Origin: Altererythrobacter aquiaggeris
GTDB lineage: Bacteria > Pseudomonadota > Alphaproteobacteria > Sphingomonadales > Sphingomonadaceae
Assembly: GCF_037154015.1 (NCBI RefSeq)
Contig: NZ_JBANRL010000001.1
Location: 1,302,001 to 1,366,000 of the forward strand
Length of the DNA: 64,000 nt
Reading direction: 5' to 3'
Part shown: in pieces, positions 8,016 through 19,070 of the stretch
Position numbering within the stretch: the stretch's first letter is position 1
Layout of the letters: each line of letters opens with the position of its first letter
Notes under the pieces: model-generated
The model's database searches: none
Told to the model about the DNA's origin: nothing
Seen by the model: the letters and a program-made list of their open reading frames with translations, nothing else
Program-made: the position numbers and the translations under genes

Positions 8016-10025
8016 ATGCCCAAAGTCACAGTAGACGGCCAGGAAATTGATGTGCCCGATGGCGCAACCGTGCTGCAGGCGGCGGAGCTGGCTGGCAAGG
8101 AGATCCCGCGCTTTTGTTATCACGAACGGCTGAGTATTGCCGGCAACTGCCGCATGTGTCTGGTCGAAGTGAAGCCCGGACCGCCCAAACCGCAGGCATC
8201 CTGCGCATTGCCTGCAACCGAAGGTCAGGAAATCCGCACCGATAGCGAGATGGTCAAGAGGGCGCGCGAAGGGGTGATGGAGCTGTTGCTCATCAACCAC
8301 CCGCTCGATTGCCCGATCTGTGACCAGGGCGGCGAATGTGACCTGCAGGATCAGGCCATGGCCTACGGCCGCGGTTCGTCGCGTTATGACGAGAACAAGC
8401 GCGCTGTGACTGAAAAGTATATGGGGCCGCTGATCAAAACGATCATGACCCGCTGCATCCATTGCACCCGCTGCGTCCGGTTTAGCGAGGAAGTGGCCGG
8501 AGTGGATGAAATCGGCGCGCTCTATCGCGGCGAAAACATGCAGATCACAACCTATCTGGAAAAGGCTGCCGAGCATGAGCTGAGCGCCAATGTGATCGAT
8601 CTCTGCCCGGTGGGCGCACTCACTTCGCGGCCTTACGCCTACGAAGCACGCCCGTGGGAATTGAAGAAAACGCTTGGCATCGATGTGTCCGATGCGGTTG
8701 GTGCGAATATCCGCATCGATAGCCGTTCGGGCGAAGTGCTGAGAATTCTGCCGCGCATCAATGACGATGTGAACGAGGAATGGATTTCGGACAAAGCGCG
8801 ATATCAGGCCGACGGGCTTGGTCGCCGCCGTCTCGACAAGGTGTTCATCCGTAAATCCGGCAAACTTGTCGAAGCGGGCTGGGGTGATGCGTTCAAAGCG
8901 ATTGCCAAGGTGAAAGCCGGTAAAAACGTCGCCGCAATTGCGGGTGATATGGTCGATTGCGAGACGATGTTTGCGGCCAAAACACTATTGGGCGCGGTGG
9001 GCTCGACACTTATCGAAAGCCGTCAAACCGGCATGAAATATGATGTGTCGAACCTGGCTGCTGTCAATTTCAACACCACTTTTTCGCAAATCGAAAATGC
9101 CGACGCGATACTGATTGTAGGCAGCCAGATCCGCATGGAAGCTCCGCTGGTCAATGTCCGCATCCGCAAGGCCGTAAAACGCGGGGCGAAGGTGTTTGTG
9201 GTGGGCCCCGAATGGGACACGACATATCCGGCGACTTTCCTCGGAGAAGAGATCGGGGTTCTGGGCAAATTGCCGAAAGCTGCGGCTGACGCCCTGAAAG
9301 ATGCGGAACGTCCGGCGATCATCATGGGCGGGGCCGCTCTTGCGAACGGCGCGCTGGCCCTTGGCCTCGCATTGGCGGAGAAGTTCAAGCTGGTTCGCGA
9401 TGGCTGGAACGGCTTCAACGTGCTGCATTTCTCGGCCGCCCGCATGGGCGCACTGATGCTGGGTTACGCGCAAGCAGGCGGTATGGCCGATATTGCGGCC
9501 CAAAAGCCCAAACTGGTCATTTCGCTCGGCGCGGATGAAATGGATTTCGCGCAGTTTGATGATGCCCTGAAGGTCTATATCGGCCACCACGGCGACAAGG
9601 GTGCCCATGCGGCCGACATCGTCCTGCCGGCGGCGGCATATACTGAAAAGGATGGAACTTACGTCAATACCGAAGGCCGCGTGCAATATGCCGAACAGGC
9701 AGTATTTCCTCCCGGTGATGCCCGCGAAGACTGGACGATCCTGCGCGCGCTTGCCGATGCACTGGGCGTTGATGTCGGATTCGACAGTTTTGCCGAATTG
9801 CGGCTGAAGATGATCGGGGCGGTGCCTGATCTTGGCGTAGAAGGGCTGGCCAATTACGGCGCACTCCCTGCTGCCGACAAGAAGGCAAAGGCTGAAGGTT
9901 CGATTGCGTCCTATCCGATTGCTGATTTTTATCTGACAAACCCGATCGCCCGCTCCAGCCCGACAATGCAACGTTGTTCTGCCGAACTTACACACGGGGA
10001 AGACTTTGCGGAGGCGGCCGAATGA
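8016..10025 (+). CDS. nuoG: NADH-quinone oxidoreductase subunit G
   Basis: This is the 75-kDa subunit, 669 residues, which holds the electron-transfer chain of the peripheral arm. The N-terminal ferredoxin domain binds [2Fe-2S] with Cys34, Cys45, Cys48 and Cys63. The His-ligated cluster N5 uses His95, Cys99, Cys102 and Cys108 ([17 protein letters not shown]). Cluster N4 uses Cys147, 150 and 153 (CIHCTRC) and Cys197 (DLCPVGAL). The rest is a molybdopterin-oxidoreductase-like domain without cofactor, as usual. Translation starts at ATG 8016 after AGGAAG. The stop overlaps nuoH by 4 nt. Confidence 0.97.
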   Translation: MPKVTVDGQEIDVPDGATVLQAAELAGKEIPRFCYHERLSIAGNCRMCLVEVKPGPPKPQASCALPATEGQEIRTDSEMVKRAREGVMELLLINHPLDCPICDQGGECDLQDQAMAYGRGSSRYDENKRAVTEKYMGPLIKTIMTRCIHCTRCVRFSEEVAGVDEIGALYRGENMQITTYLEKAAEHELSANVIDLCPVGALTSRPYAYEARPWELKKTLGIDVSDAVGANIRIDSRSGEVLRILPRINDDVNEEWISDKARYQADGLGRRRLDKVFIRKSGKLVEAGWGDAFKAIAKVKAGKNVAAIAGDMVDCETMFAAKTLLGAVGSTLIESRQTGMKYDVSNLAAVNFNTTFSQIENADAILIVGSQIRMEAPLVNVRIRKAVKRGAKVFVVGPEWDTTYPATFLGEEIGVLGKLPKAAADALKDAERPAIIMGGAALANGALALGLALAEKFKLVRDGWNGFNVLHFSAARMGALMLGYAQAGGMADIAAQKPKLVISLGADEMDFAQFDDALKVYIGHHGDKGAHAADIVLPAAAYTEKDGTYVNTEGRVQYAEQAVFPPGDAREDWTILRALADALGVDVGFDSFAELRLKMIGAVPDLGVEGLANYGALPAADKKAKAEGSIASYPIADFYLTNPIARSSPTMQRCSAELTHGEDFAEAAE

Positions 10026-11071
10026 CCGAATTCTTCGTCAACCTCGGTATGTCCTACGGGGCAGCATGGTTTACAGCGACCATCGCCGGCATTCTGTTGA
10101 TCGCACTGCCGCTGATGCTGTCGGTGGCGATGATCATTTATGTCGACCGTAAGGTCTGGGCAGCCATCAATTTGCGGCGCGGACCGAACGTTGTTGGCCC
10201 GTTTGGCGTGTTGCAGAGCTTTGCTGACGGGTTGAAGGTGTTCCTGCAGGAAACCATCGTCCCGAGCGCGGCAAACAAGGGCCTGTTCCTGATCGCGCCG
10301 ATCCTGACATTTTCTGTCGCCCTGCTTGCGTGGGCGGTGATACCATTCAGCGAAACTGCGGTGCTGGCTAATATCAATGTTGGCTTGCTCTATGTGCTCG
10401 CCATCAGTTCGCTGAGTGTTTACGGCGTGGTTATCGCGGGCTGGGCGTCAAACTCGAAATACCCGTTTTTCAGTGCCATGCGGGCTGCAGCTCAGATGAT
10501 TTCGTACGAAGTCTCGATCGGCTTCATTCTCGTTTGCGTGGTGCTGTTTGCCGGATCGTTCAACATGAACGAGATTGTGATGGCGCAGAAGGGGAACATG
10601 TTCGGCGTTCTCAACGGATTTGTGTTTCATCCGTTGTTGTTCCCGCTCTGGGTGATGTTCTTTATTTCGTCCCTGGCAGAAACCGCGCGTGTGCCATTCG
10701 ATCTGACCGAAGCGGAAAGCGAACTCGTCGCGGGATATCAGACCGAGTACAGTTCGATGAGCTTCGCGCTGTTCTGGCTGGGAGAATATGCCAACATCCT
10801 GCTGATGTGTGCGCTGAACGCCATCCTGTTCTTTGGCGGTTGGCTGCCTCCGATTGACTGGGCGCCGCTTTACGCCGTGCCCGGCATTATCTGGTTTCTG
10901 GGCAAGACTTTCTTTTTCTTCTTCATGTTCAGCTGGGTGATGGCGACTGTACCGCGTTACCGCTATGACCAGCTGATGCGACTTGGCTGGAAAGTATTTC
11001 TGCCGATGAGCCTGTTCTTCATCGTCGTGATCAGCGGCTTTCTGATGGCAACCGGACACTTCAATTCATGA
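10022..11071 (+). CDS. nuoH: NADH-quinone oxidoreductase subunit H
   Basis: This is the ND1-type membrane subunit that, with NuoB and NuoD, forms the quinone chamber. It has 349 residues and about eight membrane helices. Conserved cytoplasmic loops are visible: [31 protein letters not shown], and the Glu-rich [25 protein letters not shown], which lines the quinone path. ATG at 10022 overlaps the nuoG stop (ATGA); an upstream in-frame start would lie inside nuoG and adds no family sequence. It overlaps nuoI by 4 nt. Confidence 0.97.
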   Translation: MTEFFVNLGMSYGAAWFTATIAGILLIALPLMLSVAMIIYVDRKVWAAINLRRGPNVVGPFGVLQSFADGLKVFLQETIVPSAANKGLFLIAPILTFSVALLAWAVIPFSETAVLANINVGLLYVLAISSLSVYGVVIAGWASNSKYPFFSAMRAAAQMISYEVSIGFILVCVVLFAGSFNMNEIVMAQKGNMFGVLNGFVFHPLLFPLWVMFFISSLAETARVPFDLTEAESELVAGYQTEYSSMSFALFWLGEYANILLMCALNAILFFGGWLPPIDWAPLYAVPGIIWFLGKTFFFFFMFSWVMATVPRYRYDQLMRLGWKVFLPMSLFFIVVISGFLMATGHFNS

Positions 11072-11556
11072 GCACGATCACACATCTCATCAAGAGTTTC
11101 ACCTTATGGGAATTCCTCAAGGCGCATGCGCTCACCTTGAAGTATTTCTTCAAGCCCAAGGTGACAATCAACTATCCGTTCGAGAAAAACCCGCTCAGCC
11201 CGCGTTTTCGCGGTGAGCATGTTCTACGCCGCTATCCCAACGGGGAAGAGCGGTGCATTGCCTGCAAGTTGTGCGAGGCGGTGTGCCCCGCGCAGGCGAT
11301 CACGATCGAGAGCGAACCGCGTGAAGACGGCAGCCGCCGTACGACGCGTTACGACATCGATATGACCAAATGCATTTATTGCGGTTTCTGTCAGGAAGCC
11401 TGCCCGGTGGATGCGGTGGTCGAAGGGCCCAACTTCGAATATGCGACCGAGACGCGGGAAGAATTGCTGTACGACAAAGCCAAGCTGCTAGCGAACGGGG
11501 ACAAGTGGGAGCGGGCAATCGCCGCAAACCTTGAAGCCGACGCTCCCTACCGCTAG
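11068..11556 (+). CDS. nuoI: NADH-quinone oxidoreductase subunit I
   Basis: This is the TYKY-type subunit, 162 residues, with the two [4Fe-4S] clusters N6a and N6b that pass electrons to N2. The two ferredoxin motifs are [12 protein letters not shown] (Cys63, 66, 69, 73) and [12 protein letters not shown] (Cys102, 105, 108, 112). The N-terminal amphipathic helix ([20 protein letters not shown]) anchors it on the membrane arm. The ATG overlaps the nuoH stop by 4 nt, and a 26-nt gap follows before nuoJ. Confidence 0.97.
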   Translation: MSTITHLIKSFTLWEFLKAHALTLKYFFKPKVTINYPFEKNPLSPRFRGEHVLRRYPNGEERCIACKLCEAVCPAQAITIESEPREDGSRRTTRYDIDMTKCIYCGFCQEACPVDAVVEGPNFEYATETREELLYDKAKLLANGDKWERAIAANLEADAPYR

Positions 11557-11582
11557 GCGCGGGCAACTTACGACGGGGCCTA

Positions 11583-12212
11583 ATGATACTGACCTTTGCC
11601 TTTTACCTGTTTGCCACGTTTGTGATCGGATCCGCCGTGATGACGATCATGGCGCGCAATCCTGTGCACAGCGTGCTCTGGCTGATCCTGGCATTTTTCA
11701 ATGCCGCGGGTCTGATGGTGCTGGTTGGCGCCGAATTCATCGCGATGCTGCTCATAATCGTTTACGTGGGCGCGGTGGCGGTGCTGTTCCTGTTTGTCGT
11801 CATGATGCTCGACATCGATTTTTCCGAATTGCGGGCAGGGTTTATCCGGAACTTCCCGCTGGGAATACTGATCGCTGCCATCCTGCTGGCCGAACTGGTG
11901 CTCGGTATCGGGGCCTATCAGGCTGGCGCGCTCGATCTTGGAAAGCCCGACGGCGCCTCGGCAGAACTGGTTGGCCGCAGCAATATCGAAAGCCTGGGTG
12001 CGCTGCTTTACGGCAAATATCTGTTCCTGTTCGAAACCGCCGGCATCATCCTGCTGGTCGCGATGATCGGCGCGATTGTCCTGACGCACCGCGAACGGAC
12101 CAGCAATGTGCCCAAACGGGCGCACCAGAACATCAGCAAACAGAACCAGCGCCGTCCTGAAGATGCGACTATCAATACCAGCCCCGAAGTCGGACAGGGG
12201 ATCAAATTGTGA
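11583..12212 (+). CDS. nuoJ: NADH-quinone oxidoreductase subunit J
   Basis: This is the ND6-type membrane subunit, 209 residues, with five hydrophobic helices. The third holds the conserved [20 protein letters not shown] stretch containing the pi-bulge important for coupling. The C-terminal 40 residues after VLTHRER are polar and point to the cytoplasm. The start codon follows GGGG at about the right distance. The stop overlaps the GTG start of nuoK by 4 nt. Confidence 0.95.
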   Translation: MILTFAFYLFATFVIGSAVMTIMARNPVHSVLWLILAFFNAAGLMVLVGAEFIAMLLIIVYVGAVAVLFLFVVMMLDIDFSELRAGFIRNFPLGILIAAILLAELVLGIGAYQAGALDLGKPDGASAELVGRSNIESLGALLYGKYLFLFETAGIILLVAMIGAIVLTHRERTSNVPKRAHQNISKQNQRRPEDATINTSPEVGQGIKL

Positions 12213-12514
12213 TCGGCGTGGAACATTATGTCGTGGTCAGTTCGATCCTGTTCGTGATCGGCGTTCTGGGCATTTTCCTGAACCGCAAGAACGTGATTGT
12301 CATTCTGATGGCAATCGAGCTTATTTTGCTTGCGGTAAATATCAATCTGGTCGCTTTCAGTGCCTTCCTCGGAGATCTGACCGGTCAGGTTTTTGCCATG
12401 TTCGTGCTGACCGTTGCTGCGGGTGAAGCCGCCATCGGGCTCGCCATTCTCGTGATCTATTTCCGCGGTCGCGGCACTATTGCCGTTGACGATGTCAACC
12501 AGATGAAGGGCTGA
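12209..12514 (+). CDS. nuoK: NADH-quinone oxidoreductase subunit K
   Basis: This is the ND4L-type subunit, 101 residues and three helices. It carries the two buried glutamates needed for proton transfer, in [15 protein letters not shown] (helix 2) and [12 protein letters not shown] (helix 3). It starts with GTG, overlapping the nuoJ stop by 4 nt, and ends 4 nt before nuoL. Confidence 0.96.
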   Translation: MIGVEHYVVVSSILFVIGVLGIFLNRKNVIVILMAIELILLAVNINLVAFSAFLGDLTGQVFAMFVLTVAAGEAAIGLAILVIYFRGRGTIAVDDVNQMKG

Positions 12515-12518
12515 CCTT

Positions 12519-14513
12519 TTGTCCACTTCAATCCTGATCATCGTCTTCGCGCCGCTGCTGGCCGCCATCATCGGCGGGCTGGGCAATCGCGCGCTTGGCA
12601 ACACTATCGTCAAAACCATCACGACGGGCGCGTTGTTTCTTGCTGCCGCGCTTAGCTGGCCCATTTTTCTTGGCTTCATCACCGGCGCGAACACGGCGGA
12701 AGTTGTGCCCGTGTTGCAATGGGTCCGATCAGGCGACCTTGCGTTTGATTGGGCGCTGCGTGTCGATGCTTTGACCGCGGTAATGCTGGTTGTGGTGACG
12801 ACTGTTTCCGCACTCGTCCATCTGTACAGCTGGGGTTATATGGAAGAAGACCCGGATCAGCCGCGGTTCTTCGCTTATCTCAGCCTGTTTACATTTGCGA
12901 TGCTGATGCTCGTCACAGCCGACAATCTGGTCCAGATGTTCTTCGGGTGGGAAGGGGTTGGACTGGCGTCCTACCTTCTGATCGGTTTCTGGTTCAAAAA
13001 GCCCAGTGCCAATGCCGCTGCGATCAAGGCATTTGTGGTGAACCGCGTGGGCGACCTGGGCTTCATGCTCGGTATCTTCGGCACGTTTCTGGTCTTCGGA
13101 ACAACCTCGATCCCTGAAATTCTCGAAGCGGCTCCATCGATGAGCGGGGCAACCATCGGGTTCCTTGGATACCGTATGTACACGATGGATATCTTGTGCA
13201 TCCTGCTGTTTATCGGTGCGATGGGCAAGTCTGCGCAGCTCGGCCTGCACACGTGGCTGCCGGACGCGATGGAGGGTCCGACACCCGTTTCCGCACTGAT
13301 CCATGCCGCAACAATGGTCACGGCCGGCGTATTCATGGTGTGCCGCCTTTCGCCGATGTTCGAAACCGCCCCGATTGCATTGGGCGTGGTGACCTTCATC
13401 GGCGCGGCGACCTGCATATTCGCTGCGACGGTGGGTACCACGCAGTGGGATATCAAGCGGGTTATTGCCTATTCGACCTGCTCGCAGCTTGGCTATATGT
13501 TCTTTGCTGCGGGTGTCGGCGCGTATAATGTCGCCATGTTCCACCTGTTTACGCACGCGTTTTTCAAGGCGTTGCTGTTCCTCGGTGCAGGCTCTGTCAT
13601 CCACGCCATGCATCATGAACAGGATATGCGTTTTTACGGCGGGCTGCGTAAGAAAATACCCTTCACGTTCTGGGCCATGATGTTCGGCACACTCGCGATT
13701 ACGGGTGTCGGGGTCTATCATCTCGGCGCCGGCTTCGCAGGGTTCTGGTCCAAAGATGCCATCATCGAAGTGGCATATGCCCGCGGGACCGAACTCGGCA
13801 CATTCGCATTCTGGATGGGCGTTTTCGCAGCGCTGCTGACCAGTTTCTACAGCTGGCGGCTGATGTTCCTGACCTTCTGGGGCAAGCCGCGCTGGATCGA
13901 AAGCGAGCATATCCGGCATAGCGTCCATAAAACCGTGGCTGAAGCGGGCGAAGACGCGACCGGCGGATATCATCCGCATGAAAGCCCTGTGTCGATGCTG
14001 GTTCCGCTTGGCATCTTGTCACTCGGCGCGATTGCGGCCGGGCAAGTGTTTGCGCCGACCTTCCTCGACAATGCAGCATTCTGGAACAATTCGGTGTTTT
14101 ACAACGAAGCGCTGATGCACGCGATGCACGCCGTGCCATATTGGGTGAAATATTCAGCCCTCATTGTGATGTTGCTTGGCCTGCTCACCGCCTGGTACGG
14201 TTATATCCGCAACACATCGTTCCCCGACCAGGTTGCAGAACAGTTGGGGCCGATTTACAAATTTGTCGCCAACAAGTGGTATTTTGACGAGCTGTATAAT
14301 CTGGTGTTCGTGAAGCCGGCCTTTTGGCTGGGCCGGAAGTTCTGGATTATCGGCGATCAGGGTATCATCGACCGGTTCGGTCCAAATGGCGCGGCATGGG
14401 TTGTCGAACAGGGGGCAATCGGCGCCGGAAGGTTCCAGTCCGGCTTCCTCAATTCCTATGCGCTGGTGATGCTGCTCGGGCTTGTCGCAGCTGTTAGCTG
14501 GGTGCTTTTCTGA
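12519..14513 (+). CDS. nuoL: NADH-quinone oxidoreductase subunit L
   Basis: This is the ND5-type, most distal antiporter-like subunit, 664 residues with about 15 or 16 membrane helices and the long lateral helix near the C-terminus. The antiporter core is clear: [18 protein letters not shown] with its Glu, [20 protein letters not shown] with the Lys and His residues of the half-channel, and [17 protein letters not shown] with the central Lys. It starts with TTG 12519, 4 nt after nuoK; GAAGG lies upstream inside the nuoK end. Its stop overlaps the nuoM ATG by 1 nt. Confidence 0.97.
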   Translation: MSTSILIIVFAPLLAAIIGGLGNRALGNTIVKTITTGALFLAAALSWPIFLGFITGANTAEVVPVLQWVRSGDLAFDWALRVDALTAVMLVVVTTVSALVHLYSWGYMEEDPDQPRFFAYLSLFTFAMLMLVTADNLVQMFFGWEGVGLASYLLIGFWFKKPSANAAAIKAFVVNRVGDLGFMLGIFGTFLVFGTTSIPEILEAAPSMSGATIGFLGYRMYTMDILCILLFIGAMGKSAQLGLHTWLPDAMEGPTPVSALIHAATMVTAGVFMVCRLSPMFETAPIALGVVTFIGAATCIFAATVGTTQWDIKRVIAYSTCSQLGYMFFAAGVGAYNVAMFHLFTHAFFKALLFLGAGSVIHAMHHEQDMRFYGGLRKKIPFTFWAMMFGTLAITGVGVYHLGAGFAGFWSKDAIIEVAYARGTELGTFAFWMGVFAALLTSFYSWRLMFLTFWGKPRWIESEHIRHSVHKTVAEAGEDATGGYHPHESPVSMLVPLGILSLGAIAAGQVFAPTFLDNAAFWNNSVFYNEALMHAMHAVPYWVKYSALIVMLLGLLTAWYGYIRNTSFPDQVAEQLGPIYKFVANKWYFDELYNLVFVKPAFWLGRKFWIIGDQGIIDRFGPNGAAWVVEQGAIGAGRFQSGFLNSYALVMLLGLVAAVSWVLF

Positions 14514-16069
14514 TGGCCGGCATACCGATCCTGAGCATCATGCTGCTCGTCCTGCTCGTGGCGGCTGCGGCTTGTCTTTTTTCGGAGGCCAGGGCAGCGC
14601 GCATGATCGCGCTGGTGGCGACGCTGATCGATCTGGGGCTGGGCATTTTGCTGTGGCTCAATTATGACATCGGCGGCGCGCAATGGCAGTTTACGGAACG
14701 TGCGGAACTGTTCGCCGGATTCAGCTATGCGCTGGGCATTGACGGGATCGCGCTGATGCTGATCGTGCTGTCGGTATTCCTGATGCCGATTTGCATTCTC
14801 GCCAGTTGGGATGGCATCCAGAAACGCGTTGGCGAATATATGGCCGCGTTCCTGATTATGGAACTGCTGATGATCGGGGTGTTTGCGGCACAGGATATGT
14901 TCCTGTTCTACATCTTCTTCGAGGCTGGCCTGATTCCGATGTATTTGATTATCGGCGTCTGGGGCGGCGATAACCGGATATATGCCAGCTACAAGTTCTT
15001 CCTCTACACGCTGCTTGGATCAGTGCTCATGCTGGTGGCGATGCTGTGGATGGTGAACCATGCGGGAACCACCGATATTCCCACGCTGATGCAATTCGAT
15101 TTCCCGGCGGGCGCGCAAACCTGGCTGTGGTTGGCATTTTTCGCCAGCTTTGCGGTCAAGATGCCGATGTGGCCGGTGCATACCTGGCTGCCTGACGCGC
15201 ACGTTCAGGCGCCTACCGCGGGTTCGGTCATTCTGGCCGGCGTTCTGCTGAAAATGGGCGGCTACGGATTTATCCGGTTCAGCCTGCCGATGTTCCCCGA
15301 AGCATCCGCACAATTCGTGTGGCTGATTTTCGGTCTGTCGATGGTCGCAGTGGTTGTCACCAGTCTGATCGCGCTGGTCCAGCACGATATGAAAAAACTG
15401 ATCGCTTACAGTTCGGTTGCACACATGGCGATTGTCACCGCAGGGCTGTTCGCGTTCAACATCCAGGGCCTCGAAGGGGCCATGATCATGATGTTGAGCC
15501 ATGGCCTGGTATCGGGTGCATTGTTCTTGTGTGTCGGGGTAATTTACGACCGGTTGCATACCCGCGAAATCGACCGGTATGGCGGTCTTGCCATCAATAT
15601 GCCCAAATATGCGATCTTCTTCCTGCTGTTTACAATGGCAAGCATAGGTCTGCCGGGCACAAGCGGATTTGTGGCCGAGTTTCTAAGCCTCGCGGGTATT
15701 TATGAAGTGTCCAGTCTGGCAACATTTGTCCTGACGACAGGTATCATTCTGGGCGCGGGTTATATGCTTTATCTTTATCGCCGGGTTGCGTTTGGCGGGC
15801 AAAAAAATGCCGATGCGGCTGCGATGCCCGATTTGCATGCGCGCGAGTGGATCATGCTGTCACCCATCGCGGCAGCGGTGCTGTGGATGGGTGTCTATCC
15901 CGAGAGTTTTCTGGCCCCGATGCGGCAGGATATCGCCACGCTGGAAGCACGCTTGGCAGGCGCTGCCCCCCAGGGCGATGCGAAACTGGTGGTGGGCGAG
16001 CCAAAGGGCAAGGCTGCCAATTACATCGACGCAGAACATGCAGATAAAGCCGGCGAGGGCGCTCACTAA
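14513..16069 (+). CDS. nuoM: NADH-quinone oxidoreductase subunit M
   Basis: This is the ND4-type antiporter-like subunit, 518 residues, about 14 helices. Visible key regions are FYIFFEAGLIPMYLIIGVWG with the conserved Glu, VKMPMWPVHTWLPDAHVQAPT with the pumping-channel Lys, and QHDMKKLIAYSSVAHMAI. The last 40 residues are a cytoplasmic tail (KLVVGEPKGKAANYIDAEHA), somewhat longer than in enterobacteria. The start overlaps the nuoL stop (TGATG) and the stop overlaps nuoN by 1 nt (TAATG). Confidence 0.97.
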   Translation: MAGIPILSIMLLVLLVAAAACLFSEARAARMIALVATLIDLGLGILLWLNYDIGGAQWQFTERAELFAGFSYALGIDGIALMLIVLSVFLMPICILASWDGIQKRVGEYMAAFLIMELLMIGVFAAQDMFLFYIFFEAGLIPMYLIIGVWGGDNRIYASYKFFLYTLLGSVLMLVAMLWMVNHAGTTDIPTLMQFDFPAGAQTWLWLAFFASFAVKMPMWPVHTWLPDAHVQAPTAGSVILAGVLLKMGGYGFIRFSLPMFPEASAQFVWLIFGLSMVAVVVTSLIALVQHDMKKLIAYSSVAHMAIVTAGLFAFNIQGLEGAMIMMLSHGLVSGALFLCVGVIYDRLHTREIDRYGGLAINMPKYAIFFLLFTMASIGLPGTSGFVAEFLSLAGIYEVSSLATFVLTTGIILGAGYMLYLYRRVAFGGQKNADAAAMPDLHAREWIMLSPIAAAVLWMGVYPESFLAPMRQDIATLEARLAGAAPQGDAKLVVGEPKGKAANYIDAEHADKAGEGAH

Positions 16070-17532
16070 TGGAACTCCAGTCGTCCCTAGGACTGATCGC
16101 ACCTGAGCTTTTGCTGAGCATTTCGGGCCTTGCCCTGCTGCTTGCCGCGGCATGGCTGGGGAACGGGTACAGCAGGGCCATCAGCATTATTGCCGCCGCG
16201 GCACTCGTTGGCGCAGGTGCATTGGTTATCCCCGCACTGACGGGGGGCGTAATGGGTCTGGATGCAGCGGCATTTGGCGGACAGTTCCGCGCAGATGCTT
16301 TTGCAGCCTACGCCAAATTGTTGATTTACGCTTCGGCTATTGCCGGGCTGGTATTAGCGCCGAGCTTTTTCGAACGTTTTAAGGCGATGCAGGCCGAATA
16401 TCCCGTTCTGGTGCTGTTTGCCGCGCTTGGCATGAGCATCATGGTGTCGGCGACCGATTTGATGACGCTCTATATCGGTTTGGAACTCAACAGTCTGGCC
16501 GCATATGTGCTCGCCGCATTCCTGCGGGCAGACGACCGTTCAGCCGAAGCAGGCCTGAAGTATTTCGTTCTGGGTGCTTTGGCCAGCGGCATATTGCTCT
16601 TCGGCATGAGCCTGACTTACGGTTTTACCGGAACCACGGATTTTCAGGGCATCCGCGCAGCATTGTCAGGCGATATATCGACCGGTGCGCTGTTCGGGCT
16701 GATTTTCGTACTGGCGGGTCTGGCATTCAAGATCAGCGCCGTTCCGTTCCACATGTGGACGCCTGATGTTTACGAAGGTGCGCCTACACCCGTGACGGCG
16801 TTTTTCGCATCGGCTCCCAAAGTGGCCGCGATCGCGCTTACGGCACGCGTTGCGCTGGATGCTTTCGGCTTTCAAACAGATGCCTGGCGCCAAATCGTGA
16901 TATTTGCCGCGCTTGCCTCGATTGTCGTCGGGGCACTCGGAGCGATCGGACAGAGCAATCTGAAGCGGCTGCTGGCTTATTCCTCCATCAACAATGTCGG
17001 CTTTATCCTGATCGGTCTTGCTGCCGGCACGGTAGGCGGTCTCAGCGCGATGCTGGTGTATCTGTTCATCTATGCCGTCATGACTGTCGGGTCGTTCGCC
17101 GCGGTGCTGATGCTGCGTGACGGGGAGGGTAATCAGGTCGAAGGTATTGCCGATCTGGCCGGCTTGTCGCGCACCCGCCCGCTGATCGCGCTTTGCCTTG
17201 CGGCGCTGATGTTCAGCCTGGCCGGCATACCGCCGCTGTTCGGCTTTTGGGGCAAATTCGTAGTGTTCCAGGCGGCGGTCGAAGCGGACCTGATAATCCT
17301 TGCCGCAATCGGCATTGCAGCCAGCGTTATCGGCGCGTTCTATTACATCAAGATCGTCAAGATCATGTATTTTGACGAGCCTGCCGATGTAGTGACCGGA
17401 CAATCCGAAAAATCGCATTGGGCAATCCTGGGACTGTGCAGCCTGATCATCTCACCGCTCGGCTATCTGCTGACAATATGGCTGGGCAATCAGGCAGACA
17501 CCGCTGCGGCCGCATTATTCCTCGCCGGATAG
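16069..17532 (+). CDS. nuoN: NADH-quinone oxidoreductase subunit N
   Basis: This is the ND2-type antiporter-like subunit, 487 residues with about 14 helices. It shows IGLELNSLAAYVLAAF with the conserved Glu, KYFVLGALASGILLFG, FKISAVPFHMWTPDVYEGAP and the SNLKRLLAYSSINNVGFIL segment. It closes the complex I gene series; birA follows within about 25 nt on the same strand. Confidence 0.97.
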   Translation: MELQSSLGLIAPELLLSISGLALLLAAAWLGNGYSRAISIIAAAALVGAGALVIPALTGGVMGLDAAAFGGQFRADAFAAYAKLLIYASAIAGLVLAPSFFERFKAMQAEYPVLVLFAALGMSIMVSATDLMTLYIGLELNSLAAYVLAAFLRADDRSAEAGLKYFVLGALASGILLFGMSLTYGFTGTTDFQGIRAALSGDISTGALFGLIFVLAGLAFKISAVPFHMWTPDVYEGAPTPVTAFFASAPKVAAIALTARVALDAFGFQTDAWRQIVIFAALASIVVGALGAIGQSNLKRLLAYSSINNVGFILIGLAAGTVGGLSAMLVYLFIYAVMTVGSFAAVLMLRDGEGNQVEGIADLAGLSRTRPLIALCLAALMFSLAGIPPLFGFWGKFVVFQAAVEADLIILAAIGIAASVIGAFYYIKIVKIMYFDEPADVVTGQSEKSHWAILGLCSLIISPLGYLLTIWLGNQADTAAAALFLAG

Positions 17533-17557
17533 GGCGTATGTGCGATCGCGGTGCGGC

Positions 17558-18268
17558 ATGATCGAATTTGTCGCCGAAACGGGCTCAACCAACGCAGACC
17601 TTGTACAGCGTGTGCTGGACGGCGAGCCATTACCGGAAGGGCACTGGCTGGTTGCTGACCGCCAGACCGCAGGGCGCGGCAGGCAAGGGCGCAAATGGAC
17701 AGACGGCTGCGGAAACCTGATGGCGTCTTGCATCATCAATCCGGGCCCGCGCGATCCTGCCCCGTCCAGCTTGTCGTTTGTGGTTGCGCTTGCCTTGTAC
17801 GAAACCGTGCGGAACGTGTTGCCCGCGCCGGATGGACTGCTGCTCAAATGGCCTAACGATTTGCTGCTTTCGGGCGCGAAACTGGCGGGCATCCTGCTTG
17901 AGCGGGTAAATGACCGGGTCGTTGCAGGTATCGGGGTCAATCTCGTTTCTGCCCCCGAACTGGCAGACCGGGACACCGTATCGCTAAAGTCAGTTGGTGC
18001 GAGCGTTGACCGCGACGAATTTGCGCGCATTCTGACCGGTTCCCTTCAAACCGAGCTTGATCGGTGGCGGACCTACGGGCTGGGCGCGATCATGCGCCGG
18101 TGGGAGGCGGCGGCGCATCCCATCGGGACCGTGTTGACCATCCATGAGCCCGGCGGCGGGGCGTTTGACGGCAGATTCCATGGCTTAACTCCTGATGGCG
18201 CACTGCGGCTATGCTTGGCGGATGGCACCATCCGTGCCATCCACGCCGGCGATGTATTCTTAGGCTGA
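17558..18268 (+). CDS. birA: biotin--[acetyl-CoA-carboxylase] ligase
   Basis: This is biotin protein ligase, which activates biotin with ATP and attaches it to carboxylase carrier proteins. Diagnostic stretches are [23 protein letters not shown] (the biotinyl-AMP loop, normally GRGRRGR/K-W), [21 protein letters not shown] and VAGIGVNL. It has 236 residues and lacks the DNA-binding domain of the enterobacterial repressor form. The start is ambiguous: ATG 17558 matches the family's beginning, while GTG 17540 has an AGGG upstream and would add six residues. It is co-directional with nuoN and coaX. Confidence 0.92.
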   Translation: MIEFVAETGSTNADLVQRVLDGEPLPEGHWLVADRQTAGRGRQGRKWTDGCGNLMASCIINPGPRDPAPSSLSFVVALALYETVRNVLPAPDGLLLKWPNDLLLSGAKLAGILLERVNDRVVAGIGVNLVSAPELADRDTVSLKSVGASVDRDEFARILTGSLQTELDRWRTYGLGAIMRRWEAAAHPIGTVLTIHEPGGGAFDGRFHGLTPDGALRLCLADGTIRAIHAGDVFLG

Positions 18269-18278
18269 AGGAAGACCC

Positions 18279-19070
18279 ATGCTGCTCGCCGCCGATGTCG
18301 GAAACACCAATGTCGTGTTCGCCCTGTTCGATGGAGAGCAGATTAAAACGCGTTGGCGGATTGCCACAGATCCGCGCCGCACGGGCGATGAATATGCAGT
18401 CTGGTTGCTCCAGCTGATGGAGATCGAAGGGTACACCCGCGACGACATTACGCAGATCATTTTCGCTTCGGTTGTGCCGCGGGCCGATCATAATCTGACT
18501 GTCCTGTCGCAGAAATATTTCAAGATCGATCCGCTGATCGCCGGGAAGGGTGATGCCGGCTGGGGTTTTGAAATCGATGTCGAACAACCCACGTCGCTCG
18601 GCGCTGACAGGGCGCTGAACTGTGTTGCTGCGCACAAGAAATATCCCGGCGACCTGATCGTGGTCGATTTCGGCACGGCAACCAAGTTCGAAGTCGTCGA
18701 TTTCAACGGCGCGTACAAGGGCGGTATCATCGCACCGGGGATCAATCTGTCGCTCGACGCATTGGTGGGTAAGACCGCAAAATTACCGCGCATAGCTATT
18801 CGTGCGCCAGAGACACGCAGCGTGATCGGGCGTAACACCGAAGACCAGATGCTGATCGGGGTATATTGGGGCTATGTGGCCATGATGGAAGGCCTGATCG
18901 GGCGGATGAAGAAGGAAATTGGCAGGCCTTCGCAAGTCGTCGCGACCGGCGGCCTTGCGATCCTGTTCGACAAACATACGGAGATTTTTGACGTGGTGGA
19001 TGCAGACCTGACATTGGAAGGCCTCGCTACGCTCGCGATGCGTGCCGGACACAAGAGCGAAAATACGTGA
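18279..19070 (+). CDS. coaX: type III pantothenate kinase
   Basis: This is the first enzyme of coenzyme A synthesis (pantothenate plus ATP to 4'-phosphopantothenate), type III of the ASKHA fold, 263 residues. Key motifs are [18 protein letters not shown] (phosphate-binding), [26 protein letters not shown] and [29 protein letters not shown] before the ATG overlaps the end of birA. It overlaps rnj by 4 nt. The coaX-rnj pair after nuo/birA is a common alphaproteobacterial order. Confidence 0.95.
   Translation: MLLAADVGNTNVVFALFDGEQIKTRWRIATDPRRTGDEYAVWLLQLMEIEGYTRDDITQIIFASVVPRADHNLTVLSQKYFKIDPLIAGKGDAGWGFEIDVEQPTSLGADRALNCVAAHKKYPGDLIVVDFGTATKFEVVDFNGAYKGGIIAPGINLSLDALVGKTAKLPRIAIRAPETRSVIGRNTEDQMLIGVYWGYVAMMEGLIGRMKKEIGRPSQVVATGGLAILFDKHTEIFDVVDADLTLEGLATLAMRAGHKSENT

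Noticed and set aside
12729-13979. 416-codon open frame antisense to nuoL
   Set aside because: Shadow of the nuoL reading frame; no domain and no ribosome site, and the residues are biased to Arg, His and Glu.
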